DNA of 64,000 nt, from the NCBI RefSeq assembly GCF_038396675.1, contig NC_088932.1:25391001-25455000 (forward strand), written 5' to 3'. Below, in pieces: positions 24,534 to 37,739 of the stretch. Position 1 is the first letter of the stretch. Each line of letters starts with the position of its first letter. The notes under the pieces were generated by a model. The model worked only from the letters and a program-made list of their open reading frames with translations, did not search any database and had not been told where the DNA came from. The translations under genes and the position numbers were made by a program. This DNA is from Hydra vulgaris. Its lineage: Eukaryota; Cnidaria; Hydrozoa; Anthoathecata; Hydridae.

Positions 24534-24825
24534 ATACGGATTACTCTTCGGATTAAAAGTTTGAAAACACGGATTAAATTACATTTTCGGTTTACGGACT
24601 TTTTATTGAAATATCTGCCTCAATATTTCGGAAATATTGAGGGAGTATTATTAAAAATGTTAAGCATATATTATTTCCTTAATATTTGCCTTAATAAAAC
24701 GTGATGCATGCAAACGGTTTCCGAAAAAAAAACTAATTATCAAGTTTTTGATGCATGCAAACAGTTTCCGAAAAAGAACTAATTATTTAGAAGTAACTTA
24801 AAATTTTCCTTAATATTTGTCATCA

Positions 24826-25062
24826 GCCGTATTCACGTCTCTCCGTTAAGCTTAACGGAGTTTTTGTCAAAAATTTCATTACAATATTTCTAAGTAAAGA
24901 AATGACAAAAATTTCTATAAATTTGTTTCAATAAAACTTATACCAAATAAAACATTTATGTTTAAAAAATTATACTTTTAAAGAATTTTTTTATTAATGT
25001 AGCTAATAATAAATTTTTGACTAACGCTCCGTTAAGTTTAACGGAGAGATGAGAATACGGCC
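24826..25062. mobile_element. Small MITE with ~34-bp TIRs
   Basis: The left end GCCGTATTCACGTCTCTCCG runs into GTTAAGCTTAACGGAG; the right end is CTCCGTTAAGTTTAACGGAG followed by AGATGAGAATACGGC. Each end itself contains a palindrome (CCGTTAAGCTTAACGG). 237 bp, no ORF. Nested in the 3' portion of the hAT element. Confidence 0.8.
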
Positions 25063-25626
25063 CTTAACAATAAATGATATTTTTGAGGCATGCACAATGT
25101 TTTTAACAAAAGAACTAATTATTTGCCTTAATTTTTAAAATGAACGTAACAATTTTTCAAACAAGTTTTTATCTCTATTTCTATTTAAGTAGAAAAAATA
25201 TAGCAATATAAATTTTATCGGACCAATCCACTGATTGAAGCAATCCGCTAAGCGAATTAATTTGCCAAAGAATTTGATCCACAAAAAAAACAAACAAAAA
25301 AACCCCCGCAAAAACTGAGTTTGAAAAATTCTTAAAAAAATAATATAATAATGGCTTACCGTAATAAATGTAAGTAAAGTAGACTTATTGATCTGTTTAA
25401 CGAATTGTTGTAGGTTAAGATTTCCAAATAGGAATGATTGAAAATAAAAAAGAAATCCACTATTTATAAGACGCGCACAATAAAAATGTAATTTATTTGG
25501 ACCACACCATTTAATGAATTAAAGTTAAATTGATTCGTAAAAGTTTTTCGGATTAATATTCGGAACATCAAAAATAAAAATCCGCAAAATAAAAATCCGC
25601 CAGCAGTTTGTAAAAATTTTTCGGAT

Positions 25627-25772
25627 AAATGGTCCGAAAAAAAAAATTCGCAATTAATTCGTAAATTATTTTCGGAGTATGGTTTGAAAATATGTTAAAT
25701 ATTTTACAAACCATATTCCGAAAATAATTTACGAACTAATAGCGAATTTTTTTTTTCCGGATCATTTATTCG
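25627..25772. repeat. Long imperfect inverted repeat in hAT subterminal DNA
   Basis: Arms of about 60 bp containing GTCCGAAAAAAAAAATTCGC and CGTAAATTATTTTCGGAGTA are inverted around TGTTAAATATTT. The innermost 27 bp match with one mismatch; outer parts have several. It lies near the right terminus of the hAT element and carries its CGGA subterminal words. Confidence 0.75.
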
Positions 25773-25906
25773 GATTATTCAAGATTATTTGCGGATTATT
25801 TACGATTTATTCAGATTATTTACGATCGGGCTGTTTTAATCCGCAAAATAAGTCGGTTTGACTTTTTGCGACTTGACGAACCGAATCGGCGGTGCCTAGT
25901 TTTACA

Positions 25907-27238
25907 TCAAAGCGACCCTTACTTTACTAATTAATCAAATTTTACTTTTAAATTAAACAAAATTTATCTTTGACTAAATACTTTTAGCAATAATTTTTTT
26001 CATAAAAAATCAATTAACCAACTTATTATTTTCACCATCCTAAACTCTTTAGCGAGCGTGATTTTATACTTTCATTATAAGATGAACGAGCGTTGTTTAT
26101 CGCGACTGGAAGTTTTATATATTTCATTCACTTTCGTGTTTCACGTAAAGAGAACAATCAGCAATCGCATCCGCTTGATCAAAAGTCCTCTACATATTAT
26201 GTTAAAACCGGTATTGAGCCAAGCCAATACCTGTTTTCGTACTTGAAAAAGTCCGGTATTGGTCCGGTATTCTGGTATTGGTCCTACCGGTATTGGAAGC
26301 ACTAGTTAAACAGCATTGTTTCTGTTCCGTTTTTAAATTTGTTTAGTTTAATACGTACTAATAATTGCGTGTTTCTATTGTTCTTCATGCAAACAAAAAA
26401 ACACATGTCATGCAAAAAAACACGTCATGCTTTTTTTTTTGCGCTTTAGCCATTGAGTCGATAAGACGTGTTTTTGTTCGAGCGTAAGTTTCAGGATTTT
26501 ATATATTTTTGTTTTTTTTTTCGTATTCTTTTATTTCCTTTTCCTCATATTCTCTTTTTTCTAACATTATTTCTTCTCTATTATTGCTTCATCTTATTAG
26601 CTTATTAATTATTTTCTACTTTTAAATCATAGTATATTATATTGCCTAAATTCGTGTCTAAAATAACAGTTTTGCTTACTTCGCGCACCTATATTTATAT
26701 ATACCTATAATTATATACTTATATTTTATTATATATATTTTTATTTATATATTATAATTATAAAAATAGTTGTGACTAAGATTTTATTTACGCTTTAGTT
26801 CGCTTATAGTTTTACAGAGTTTACAATTTTTTTTTTTTTTTTTTTTTCTTTATCTTGTTTTATGCTCGTTGTTTTACCGCCAACGTTTAAGCGTGTAAAC
26901 GATTTTCTAATCTATTGTTCTATTCAATAAGTTTTAAATAAATTTTTCACCTTTTTCTAAATTTTTTTTTCCGCAATTTTTGTGCCTTGACAAAATCCAA
27001 AACTTATTATCAATTAATAAATATATTTACGGAAAATTTATCACTATATATTTACTTATATCTGTAATCAAATTACTAATATTTGTAAGTTATATACGTA
27101 TAAATTAATTATATTAAGGTATATTCATACCATATAAAATATCAATTTTATTGAAATTTTAATTAAATTTTTAAAGTTTGTAATAAATTATTTCAAATGA
27201 TAAAAATTTAAAAACTTGCAATTATTAATTGCATTTCA
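25907..27238. other. No gene; CCGGTATTGG repeat cluster at 26195-26305
   Basis: Mostly AT-rich without coding sequence. At about 26195-26305 there are several CCGGTATTGG / CCAATACC words ending in CCGGTATTGGAAGCACTAG. Clustered short words next to a TAGTGCTTCC-type terminus look like one end of an old hAT-like element. T-rich runs lie at 26826-26850. Confidence 0.4.
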
Positions 27239-28889
27239 TTGCTAATTATGTCAGCAATCGAAGTAATAGCTACCAACGCTTTTAAAGCAGCAGTAGATCT
27301 AAAGGATTTAAATGCTACTCTCATGAAAAGTTACCAGAACGATATTGCTCTTATGATCAAGGCAGCTCTACTTGTTGCACTAGCGGAAAAGAAACGATCT
27401 AGTGAATTAAGAGAAAAAGCCCTGAAAAGACAAAATTGATTTACTGGTAAAACAAATTAATGAGCTGAAAGAAATAAAATCAACAGCCACACCATCATTT
27501 GCATCTTTGCTTAAGGACAAATCGGATGAGAGCAAGCAGCAACGGCAGCAGTTAAGTACTTTTATCGCTGCTTAAAATAAAAATATTCGAAGTCGCGAGT
27601 TAAATGTCATTGTAGTCGGTCTTAATAAGTCTAGTACTGTAGACGATAAAAAGCTTGTTGAGGATTTTTTTGTAGCAACAGGATTGGAGGATGCTACTGC
27701 TATCGCACGTGTTAACCGCCTCAAATCGAGCATAAGCAAAACAAAATTGTCAAAATTGAACAATTATCCAGGTTTTGTTATCAAATCTTTTATCTCAATC
27801 GGAAATACTCAAAAAATGCGCACACCACAAACAAGAGATATACAAGGGTGCCAACGTACGCGAAGACAGAACGCCAGAGCAATAAACCGAGTTTAACACC
27901 ACGCGCACCCAACTCAAAAAGCTTAACAATTAACTTGCCGCTGCTAACATTCTCGATAATCAGTTTCGGAATGTTATACATCAAAGAACAGGTCGCATCT
28001 GTTGCATCAATGTCATCGAATCCAATCAGTGCTACGTATTTTCATCCCCAGCCAGAGCTCTGTCAGACTACGCTAGCCACTGCCAACTAGATGTCTTAGA
28101 CCAATAACTAAAGCAAAAATAAAACCGATACAACCCGACGCTTCTACAGTTTCAACTAGCCATCTATGTTACTGGGCAAACAACCCATGTTCACTGAAAC
28201 AAAATATGTGCTGATATTGCTGCGTAGTTTGTTGAGCAAACTACGCAACAACATCAGCACATATTGCAGCTGTTCAAAGGGAAACAGTATTCACTGGACT
28301 AAATGCAAACGATGATTACCAGCTTCTAGCAAACGTGTATTATGAAGCCACTAACCGACACATTCCGTCAACTACCACTCCCTTTACAGAAAAACAGGAG
28401 CAATGGGTAACACCAGAACTTATTGAGGCGGTCAAAGCTAAACGCACCTCTTGGGCCAAGTACATTAATGCAGGTCGTGATATGCATAAATTTCTCAAAA
28501 TATCGCGTCGCACTGCCTGCAAAAAAGTTAAAAAAATGGTCAAAGCTGGTAGGCAGAAGTACGATGAGCTACTCGTCAGGGATTCTGAAAGCAACCCTAA
28601 ACGCTTACATGCATATGTAAGAAGCAAGCAGAGCGTCAGTAACAACATTACATCGCTTGAAACAGTCAATAGCAACATCACAACCGATACCGGCGATATA
28701 AGCGCATCGTTAAATAACTATTTTCAATCAGTCTTTGTTTTAGAGCCCGAAGGTTCAATGCCAGGCTTTGAAAGTTGTACTGAAGCAGTTTGTGTCATCG
28801 ATCCAGCAAGTTTCTCTATCGATATAGTACAAAAATGCCTAAACAACCTTGATGAAAGAAAATCAACCGGCTACGATGGATTACATCCA

Positions 28890-28892
<3 letters not shown>
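27239..28892 (+). pseudogene. LINE remnant (CR1/jockey-like ORF1 end and ORF2 linker)
   Basis: Upstream frames (27239-27896) give Lys/Glu-rich coiled sequence, then RELNVIVVGLNKSSTVDDKKLVEDFF, which resembles the RNA-binding part of LINE ORF1 proteins. From about 28270 the frame gives [46 protein letters not shown] and LHAYVRSK. This is the linker between endonuclease and reverse transcriptase in CR1/L2/jockey-type ORF2. It ends at [18 protein letters not shown], just before RT motif 1 would start, where a CA/TA microsatellite replaces it. The endonuclease is missing and a hairpin at 28203-28265 interrupts. Confidence 0.7.
28203..28265. repeat. Hairpin, 29-bp arms, within LINE
   Basis: Arms 28203-28231 and 28237-28265 (AATATGTGCTGATATTGCTG...) pair with two mismatches around a 5-base spacer. 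Confidence 0.88.
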
Positions 28893-29099
<207 letters not shown>

Positions 29100-29184
29100 G
29101 GGGATGGACCTTGTTATTTTTTTCTTTAATAAGTTTCTACTAATTTTTTTTCAGGCCATCAACAGCTTATTCCATAGATCGACT

Positions 29185-29458
29185 AGGTTGTTTTTTAAAA
29201 ATCCGGAAAATTGTGAAAAATATCCGGAACATGTTTTTCTCTTATTTTCTCCTAAATTTGTTTTTAGCTGAGTTGTTTCAAATTTATTTAATTTAAGTAT
29301 GAGTGATGAGTGAAAAAGCTTTAAAAACAATTATACTACAAAAATATATTCCTACACTTGTATATGTATGGAAAACGTTTTGGCTACCCGGAAAAACTAA
29401 AAGCTGAGAAAATTCCGGAGTTCCGGAAATATCTGGAAAAATATAATCCCTGCTATTA
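29185..29458. mobile_element. Possible hAT-like MITE with CCGGAA words
   Basis: TAGGTTGTTTTTTAAAAATCCGG at the left and TTTCCGG/CTGGAAAAATATAATCC ending CTGCTA at the right are loosely inverted. Both ends contain TATCCGGAA-type words. There is no ORF and no clear target duplication; boundaries are approximate. Confidence 0.3.
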
Positions 29459-30197
29459 AGATTCTTGCCTTGTTAATTTTAAAGAAAATTAAACTTTTCA
29501 TGTAAAATCTTTTTTCTTTAAAAAAGAAAGTTGTCTCTTTAATACGTACACTTAAACTATTACTAAGCACATTAAAACCTTAAACTCTATCATGACATTT
29601 CTAACGGTGTTTTCATGTTTTTATAAATTTTAAAAAGCTTTTTAAAAAATTATCTTCCTTTCCTTCGTTATAGTATATAACAGTGTTTCCCAACATGGAG
29701 CGTAGGAAATTTTTAGGGGGAAATTCAATTGTTCGGGGGCAATGGAAAAAAATAGAGGACTTGTTCAGTCTAAATTTAACCACATAGTCGAATCTCCAGA
29801 AAACGTCCATTATGAAGTGCATCATGCTAAATTTTTGGTGGAATGCATTCGGAAAACTAAGATTTGCTTTGGCAAACTACGATTCGGAAAACTAATTCGG
29901 AAAACTAGGATTGGATTCGGAAAGCTAGAATTATCAGTTGTTTGTATCGTTCTGTCAATGTACATTGCCGTTAATTTGAAATAAAAGTAGTGCTGTTCTT
30001 ATAAAAGCAGTGCTCAGCTTATTAGAAATGAAAGCAGTTGCTCGAATTTATCGTTGTTTTCAAATTTTTAATACATTTTATAAATAAATATAAGTGATAT
30101 TTAAATATAATTGGTAAGTTAATATAATTGTAAATATATTTAATTAATTATTTAGAATTTAGATACCTCTTAGAAAAATAAAGAATAATGTATGGAT

Positions 30198-30527
30198 TGT
30201 TACGAAAACAATTCCCTCTGGACAATCATTTCAAACGCTAGTTCAGAATAACGATTAGCAATTGCGGAATAAGCAATTCCCTTTGGAAAATTGCAAGAAA
30301 TATTATTGCGAAGTATTCCCTTAAGAGACGAATTCCGCACGAGGAATTCTCACTTTAGAGCTATAGCGCTAAACATAATAACAGTTGGAATAACAAGTCG
30401 AGAAGACTTCACACAGTTTATATATAACTAGTTGTTTATAATTTAATATACAAATATAGAAATAAATATAATACAAAAACTAACGTGGATTCTCTTTCAA
30501 TAATAAATAAGAATACGAAACATTACA
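30198..30527. mobile_element. Possible solo LTR, 330 bp
   Basis: It begins TGTTACGAAAACAATTCCC and ends GAATACGAAACATTACA, so it has TG...CA borders in the style of Gypsy LTRs. It contains TATATAACTAG and AATAAATA-like signals in the expected order. GC content is slightly higher than the flanks. No 5-bp target duplication is seen, which weakens the call. Confidence 0.35.
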
Positions 30528-30679
30528 AAATATATATTTTTAAGTTCCTAATGATTTTAAAATTCATTTTTTAGCCCATGAGTAGTGCAAGCAGCTGAAA
30601 AATTAGTACTCGGCAGTACTCGGAAGAGTATTTAAAACTTGGTTACCTTTTTGTCAATTATGCAAACAATGCTTGATCA

Positions 30680-32303
30680 ATGAAACCAGGTCGTCTTGAA
30701 GCACGTTTGAAGGCAAAACATAAAGATCAAATTAATTCATATTTGAACAATTTTGAAGAAAAATTATGAAAAAAGAGCAACTTTAAAGTCGCTCTTTACT
30801 TCTTATTTTAATTCTCATAGTGTTAATCGCACTTCTGAGGCTAGCTATCAAATTTCATTACGCATTGCTAAGTCTGGGAAAAATAATACAAGAGAAGAGC
30901 AATTAATCAAGCCTTCAATATCAACATTTGTTAAAATTATTTTTGGAAAAAACGACCGAGACGTGAAAACCATGCCACTGTGTAACAATACTGTCAGCAG
31001 AAGAATTGACGAATTGAGTAAAGATGTTGAAATACAACTTATCGAAAAATTAAAAACAAGACTTTTTTGCGGTGCAAATGGACAAATCAACATTGAGAGA
31101 CAGCGATGCAGTATTACTTACATATGTCAGATACATTGATAATAATGATTTTTGCTGAAGAAATGTTATTTTGCAAATCACTAAAAAGCAGCACTACCGC
31201 TAAAGATATATATTGTACTCTAAAAGTTATTTAGATACGAATAAAATACCGATGAAAAATATAACGTCCTGCGCTGCTGATGGTGCTCCTAATATGATGA
31301 GCAAAAAAAAAAACGGTTGCTTTAAACTGATGAAAGATGAAAATCTAGATATGCTTCTTGTGCACTGTGTTTTTCACAAGGAAAAACTTGGTAGCTAAAA
31401 ATCTCTCTCCTGTTCTAAATAAAATAATGAACTTGGTTGTAAAATGCATTAATTCTATTTAAGCAAAACAAGAGCGCATTTTTAAATTAATTTGTGAAGA
31501 AAGCAACGAAGCCAATGTGAGACTTTTACTTCACACTGAAGTAAGATGGCTATGGAACTGTTTGATACTCTTAGTAAATTTTTAAGCGGCAAAACTGAAA
31601 TGCAATATCTGTCAACGATTGATTCTAAGGCATACTTGAGTTATTTAACCGATATTTTTGAAAAACTAAATATATTGAATAAAGAACTTCAAGGAAAAAA
31701 TAAAACTCTTGTCGATACAAAAGCATAGATATTTGGTTTTATTACATCTACTGAACTATTTGAAAAAAACGTTTACCAAAAACAATTTGAAAAGTTTCAT
31801 TGGCTTTAAAAATGTGAAGTAACTGATACCGCTATACTTAATACTATCGATCATCTAAAAAGTTTATCAGCTGATTTAAAAGGAAGATTATTCAATTTGA
31901 AAGAAATTGATTTTCCAACTTGGTTGATGCAGCCATTGTTAATTTATCTCATATTTCAAAAATACTGAACCAAGAAGAATTAGTAGAAATGCTGACGAGT
32001 CAGTTAAAACTTTATTTAATATAAAAGGATCATTCGCATGGTTTTTTGAAGAGACCAAAATTAAATATCCAAACAACAGAATGTGCAAGAAAACTATTAT
32101 TATTGTTTTCTTCTTCATATTTAGCTGAATGCGGATTTAGTACCATAACTGATTTAAAATTTAGTACCATAACTAATTTGTTACTTAAAAAGAGAAATCG
32201 TTTGGATATAACACAACGGGGAGATTTAAGAATGAAGCTTACAAAATTGGAACCCAATATAAAATCTCTTTGTAACCAGCATCAAGCACAAGGAACTCAC
32301 TAA
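30680..32303 (+). pseudogene. hAT transposase, ZBED5/SCAND3-like, broken
   Basis: A BED-finger-like start (KPGRLEARLKAKHKDQINSY) near 30680 is followed by ATLKSLFTSYFNS (30753-31139). TSCAADGAPNMMSKKKNGC carries the hAT second-Asp block, and LLVHCVFHKEKL carries the C..H motif (31213-31398). MAMELFDTLSKFLSGKTEMQ and LSYLTDIFEKLNILNKELQG follow at 31546-31728. The dimerisation domain LLLFSSSYLAECGFSTITDL lies at 32046-32303, ending IKSLCNQHQAQGTH. A short tandem duplication (TISDLKFSTI-like) interrupts the last domain. At least five frame breaks make it inactive. Confidence 0.88.
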
Positions 32304-32550
32304 ATTTCATTTATTTTAGACTTGAATAACTGATGTATTTTATTTTATTTACTTATAAAATGTTTACTATATTTTGTTTACTTGAATGTTTTTGCTTAAT
32401 AAAAATTTTTGTGATTTCTCCCTGCAGTATATCATTAATGCTACTTATGAAAAATTTATATTAAAAATTATTCATATGTAACATGGGGGGACATTTTAAA
32501 TTTTTATGAGCTATGGCGGGGCATGGCACTAAAAAGGTTGGGAAACACTG

Positions 32551-33300
<750 letters not shown>

Positions 33301-33305
33301 TCTCC

Positions 33306-33780
33306 CCTAGGCTGATTTCTTTCATTTTAATTACAATTTATCTCAGCTCGCCTAGGCTGATTTCTTTCATTTTAATTACAATTTATCTCAGCTCGCCTAG
33401 GCTGATTTCTTTCATTTTAATTACAATTTATCTCAGCTCGCCTACCCTGATTTCTTTCATTTTAATTACAATTTATCTCAGCTCGCCTAGGCTGATTTCT
33501 TTCATTTTAATTACAATTTATCTCAGCTCGCCTAGGCTGATTTCTTTCATTTTAATTACAATTTATCTCAGCTCGCCTACCCTGATTTCTTTCATTTTAA
33601 TTACAATTTATCTCAGCTCGCCTAGGCTGATTTCTTTCATTTTAATTACAATTTATCTCAGCTCGCCTAGGCTGATTTCTTTCATTTTAATTACAATTTA
33701 TCTCAGCTCGCTTAGGCTCATCTCTTTCATTTTGAAAATATTTATCTCAGCTCGCCTAACCTGGTTTCTTTTATTTTGAG
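33306..33780. repeat. 45-bp minisatellite, about 10.5 units
   Basis: The unit CCTAGGCTGATTTCTTTCAT... recurs every 45 bp from 33306 to about 33780. Because 45 is divisible by three, it leaves an open frame (15-residue repeat SPRLISFILITIYLS), which is a by-product. Units with CCTAGGCTG (A) and CCTACCCTG (B) occur in the order A A A B A A B A A, then two diverged units; the A-A-B triplet implies amplification of a 135-bp block. Confidence 0.95.
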
Positions 33781-34448
33781 TAAGTCTAACAGTTTCATTT
33801 CTTAAATTATCAGACATAATTAAGCATCAAATGAATGTGTAAAAATGATGCTTAAAATAATCAAAGTTGAACTTTTATTTTTAGGTTGAACTTTGAGTTT
33901 TCTATTATAAACTCATCTAAAATACAGTGCAAGCAAATAAAACAGCATAGTATAATAATCTAATTTTACTCTACTATTAGTCATATTTAAATTAGATGTT
34001 TCAAAATAATTGAGCAATGTGTAAAGATAACATATTTCTATCAAGAACTTAATCTAAAGTTATAAATAAATTGATATAATCTTTTTAACTGAGTAATGTT
34101 ATATATTTAAGGTAGTTCTTATAATTGAAAAAATATTTTCAGTATTTAATAAAAAAAAACAATAAAAAGTAATTAAAATTTTTTTTATGGATAAAAAATC
34201 ATAAATATAGCAAATTGATGAAATTATAAGGCCTGTCTGCTCAGTAAGTACTGCTAGAATTGAACAGTGAAATGTTATCCTCCAACATAAAATCCCTTTC
34301 ATTACTTTGAAATGTATTTAATGCAAGATTTGCAATAAATAAGTAAATACAAAACTAATAATAGAAAACCTCTATAAACAATTATTTGCTTCAATTGAAG
34401 AAACTTGGAAACATTAAAACTTCTTGAACTATTTTAATTTTTTTCATA
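33781..34448. other. No feature seen
   Basis: AT-rich sequence with no TIR, coding motif or tandem repeat recognisable by eye. Confidence 0.5.
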
Positions 34449-37269
34449 TACCGTAAGATTGAGTAGCTTTGGCCCATTTTGCACATTAATGTCTATTGCA
34501 TGAAAGCCACAAAAGTTATTTCCTCAAACACTAAGTACTATTAGAAGTACATTGAAAGGACAGTTAGAACTATCTGTCTCCCATTTGAAAATTATTTACC
34601 TGAAGTATCTTTTGGGTGGTTTAAATGGTGGGCCAAAGTCGCCCTGTGTGTTAGGGTGACTTTGGCCCAACCCTGTAAAAAGGGACTAAAGGAAGCAAAA
34701 CAACAATAAAAACAACAATATTTAGGCAAAGAAAATAAACTTACAAAAATAAAGTGACAAAAAAGATTTAGTAACAAAGTTCTTGTATACAGTAAATAAA
34801 ATATAGGACTGGGGAAAAAAAAGTTATTCTAAAATAGTAATTTCTGCTCCATTTTTTCTTAATTTTTTCAACTGCAGAAAAAAAAATTTCGAAAGTTACT
34901 TTAAAATTATTCAATAGTTATTACATTAAATAATATTAGTTATTAAAATAATTAGTTATAAAGTTTACTAATTGGTTAGCTAAATATAAATAATTCAAAA
35001 TAAATAAACAAACCTGTCCAGGTTTTAACTCTCCATTGCATTTAACAGTTACATAACAATTCTCTACAAGATTTAACAATTTCTCCTTTTTATAAACATT
35101 TTTTGTTTTATCAATATTTTGAAAGTTCCTTTTGCTTAATGCTGAATGATCTAAAAATTCTGTATGACTTTCTACGACTAAACTTACATCCACAAAAATT
35201 AGATTAGAAGTCTCAGTAGTTCCAGTATTTGTACTTTGGCCAGCAAAGTCAATGTTGTTGGTCTCAATTGTATTTATAATACTGATAGGTGTATCTACAT
35301 TATTTGAATTTAATCTATTATTTTCATTTATAACACAAGATGATATATCTGTTGAACATAAGCTTTTACCTGGGACAGCACATACTTTACGTCGCTTTGG
35401 TTTTTAGAACCATCTGAGGGATTATCCAGTGACTTACATAAATGATCTAAAGATGATTAGATTACTAAATCAGTGGTTGAGTCTAAACCTACATTACAAC
35501 ATGGTAGTCGTGAAAGCACTTAAGACTTGTCTAATGGAAAAATTCCAGTTTTGCGAAAACCAGCTCTAAGGTTATCATTCCCATGTTCATTTAAGTTAGT
35601 AATTAAACGGTCTAAAAGTCTAGGAATTTCATCTTTAGGAAGAGAAGCAACTCTCCTTCCTTTTCCTTTCTCCTTCCATTCACATAATATTTTGCGCCAG
35701 TTAATCTTCATAGGTCTAAAGTAGGCAACATCAAATGGCTGCGTGAGATGTGTAGAGTTTGCTGGTAATGCCACAAATCCTATGTAATTGCTTCCAGTAC
35801 TGCAATGCTCAAATGTGAAGATACGTTATCACCTTTAATGACACTTCTTCCTTGAGCCTTCTTAAGTCTTGGAAGAAGTAAAGAGAAAAACCAGTCCTCA
35901 AAACATGTTGAGTCAAACCAACCACTTTTTGATCTGTTATAACATGCTTTTGGTGGCCCATGTTCCATCCATGTATTCCATAACAACTCAGCTTTGTAAA
36001 CAACATAAGGTGGTAGCAATTCACCATTAGCATTGCCACAAAACATTACAGAGAACGAGGTGTTTGTAGAGTTAATTATGCGTTCAGGATACTTACATCC
36101 ACGCTTCGTTAATATTTTTTTTTTACCTGGATCATCACTGAGATTGGTTTCATCATACTTCCATATATTATCAGGTGATATATTACTTATTTCATTTGAT
36201 AGATTTATAAAGTAGTTATCAATCACAGTCGTTCCTATTTCTGCTCTCTTTCGCTTTATGTTGCTTGCAAATCTTACTGTGACTTCTGGATTTCTTTTTA
36301 AAAACGATCGAATCTAATCGCCACCTGGAAAATTATTTTTGAACTGAGGTATAACGACGCCTTTTTTCTCTAAATACCCTTTTACTATGCATCTTAAATC
36401 ATATTTATCAACAGGAAAACCAAACTCAGATGATTTTATTGCATATGCCTTAAATATGTCTTTTTCTTTTGATGTAAATATTTGCTGACCACCATACCTT
36501 TTAGGATATGTCTGTTTTATTTTTTTTTTTAATGTTGATCTTGGTACATCGTATTTCAAATCTGCTTGTCGTTGAGTAATTAAACCATTCTTTAAATCTT
36601 TTAATGCGTTGTCTAACTGTTCTAAAGTATAAGTAACATATTTTCTTTTTCCACGATTTGGCTTGTAATTTTGTGGCATATTTAAACTAAGAACTAAACA
36701 AATTTCGCTATTTACTAATACAAACTGTTATACTGATTTTCTATTGCATTACTACTACAAAATTTTTCATTCCAACATAGTAACTACCATATTATCGATA
36801 AATGATCAATAAAAAAGGTTTACTTTAATACATGGGGTGACTTTAGCCCGGGCCAATGTCACCCTATGTAGTGGGCCAAAGACAACCTATTTTTTTTTAA
36901 TCTCAATTGCAAAAAAGTAATAAACTGTTAAGCTTTAAAAACAAGATAGAATCAAACACTAATGGTTTAAAATTATTTCAGTGTATATTCCAATAAAAAA
37001 CCATCTCCAGGTACTGCTATCGATGTAAAAGTTTACACACCTAAAAAAATTCGGATTTTAGGTGCTTCTTCTAAAATGCAACTTACAATAATATCACATA
37101 GACTCAAGTTAAGTAAACTAAGTTAGACTAAATAAGTAATAAATTTCCCACAATTTGCTACTAAACATTAACCGGCATACCTTGAGGTATCGATTTTAAA
37201 CCATTTTTAAACAAAAATTTTGCTTGGGCTAAAGTCATCCCGTAGGGCCAAAGCCACCCAATTACGGTA
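34449..37269 (-). mobile_element. pogo-type transposon with TIRs and TA borders
   Basis: The left end TACCGTAAGATTGAGTAG continues to GCTTTGGCCC. The right end GGGCCAAAGCCACCCAATTA ends in CGGTA. After allowing a one-base gap they are inverted copies of about 25 bp bordered by TA. GGGCCAAAG / CTTTGGCCC words repeat internally near both ends (34630-34672, 36840-36890, 37230-37255). It encodes a DDE_1 transposase on the minus strand. Confidence 0.92.
34936..36679 (-). pseudogene. pogo transposase, lightly broken
   Basis: ATG at 36679 starts MPQNYKPNRGKRKYVTYTLE and leads into a psq-type helix-turn-helix (LEQLDNALKDLKNGLITQRQ ... DVPRSTLKKKI) and a CENP-B-like second domain. One TAG at 36314-36316 interrupts; the same frame then reads on through IDNYFINLSNEISNISPDNI. 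Catalytic positions are present: WKYDETNLSDDPG, VIKGDNVSSHLS and THLTQPFDVAYF (Asp triad). One +1 shift occurs between LEAIT and LPANSTHL near 35780. KTGIFPLDKS marks the usual end of the core near 35520. Sequence to 34936 is a degenerate tail. It is the same family as the fragments at 1000-2560. Confidence 0.9.
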
Positions 37270-37589
37270 TTTAAAATCCTAAAGAAAAAAGGTCACTAAT
37301 ACGAGAAAAATTAAAATGTGTGTAAATGTATCTAACAAAATATAAACCCATATAACCTCAACACATATAAACACATAATAAATAACACACAAGTATAAAT
37401 AAATATATAAATTAAGAAAAATATATAAATTAGAAACTTTACAACTACAGCTTTATTTTTGTGATATTCGTTTAACGACATACCTCGTAATAAATGTTTA
37501 ACAACTTTAAAAAAACAAACGATCAAACGACCTGGTTTTTTATATTATAAATGCAAACAAATTTTTTTTAACTTCTTTAAAATAAGGTA

Positions 37590-37720
37590 TTAAACGATCT
37601 TGTTCTTTAACATGTAACATAGAGTTGACCGTGTGCGATGCAAGGGTTTTGGAGATAAACACTAACTTTATCAAGAGTTTGAACTCTTGACCTTTAAAAA
37701 GAGCAACGTCTTCTAGAGTC
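37590..37720 (-). pseudogene. Helitron/PIF1 helicase C-terminal scrap
   Basis: Read on the minus strand, one frame gives SRVQTLDKVSVYLQNPCIAH then GQLYVTC, a stop, and RTRSF. This is the end of the PIF1-type helicase domain (SQGQTLDKV...HGQLYVACSR.RS) that Helitrons carry. Nothing upstream extends it and several stops follow. Confidence 0.55.
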
Positions 37721-37739
37721 ATCATTGTCTTCTCATTTA

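Larger units (their letters stand above)
19868..25898 (-). mobile_element. 6-kb hAT transposon with perfect 8-bp target duplication
   Basis: GTTTTACA lies at 19860-19867 and again at 25899-25906, a perfect 8-bp duplication typical of hAT. The ends TAGAGACTGCCGATCCG (left) and CGAATCGGCGGTGCCTA (right) are inverted repeats with few mismatches. Both ends are packed with subterminal CGGATT/AATCCG words (19880-20110 and 24535-25880). A BED-finger hAT transposase lies at 20296-22313 on the minus strand. Later insertions sit within it: a GGGTGCG-type element at 23178-24533, a MITE at 24826-25062, and a double hairpin at 23939-24063. Confidence 0.92.
29681..32550 (+). mobile_element. hAT transposon with CAGTGTTTCCCAAC ends
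   Basis: CAGTGTTTCCCAAC at 29681 is inverted at 32537-32550 as GTTGGGAAACACTG, the terminal sequence of a well known Charlie/ZBED5-type hAT branch. Flanking 8-mers GTATATAA and GTATAATG share only their first five bases, so the duplication is eroded. The transposase at 30680-32303 on the plus strand is degenerate. A putative solo LTR at 30198-30527 lies inside. Confidence 0.85.
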
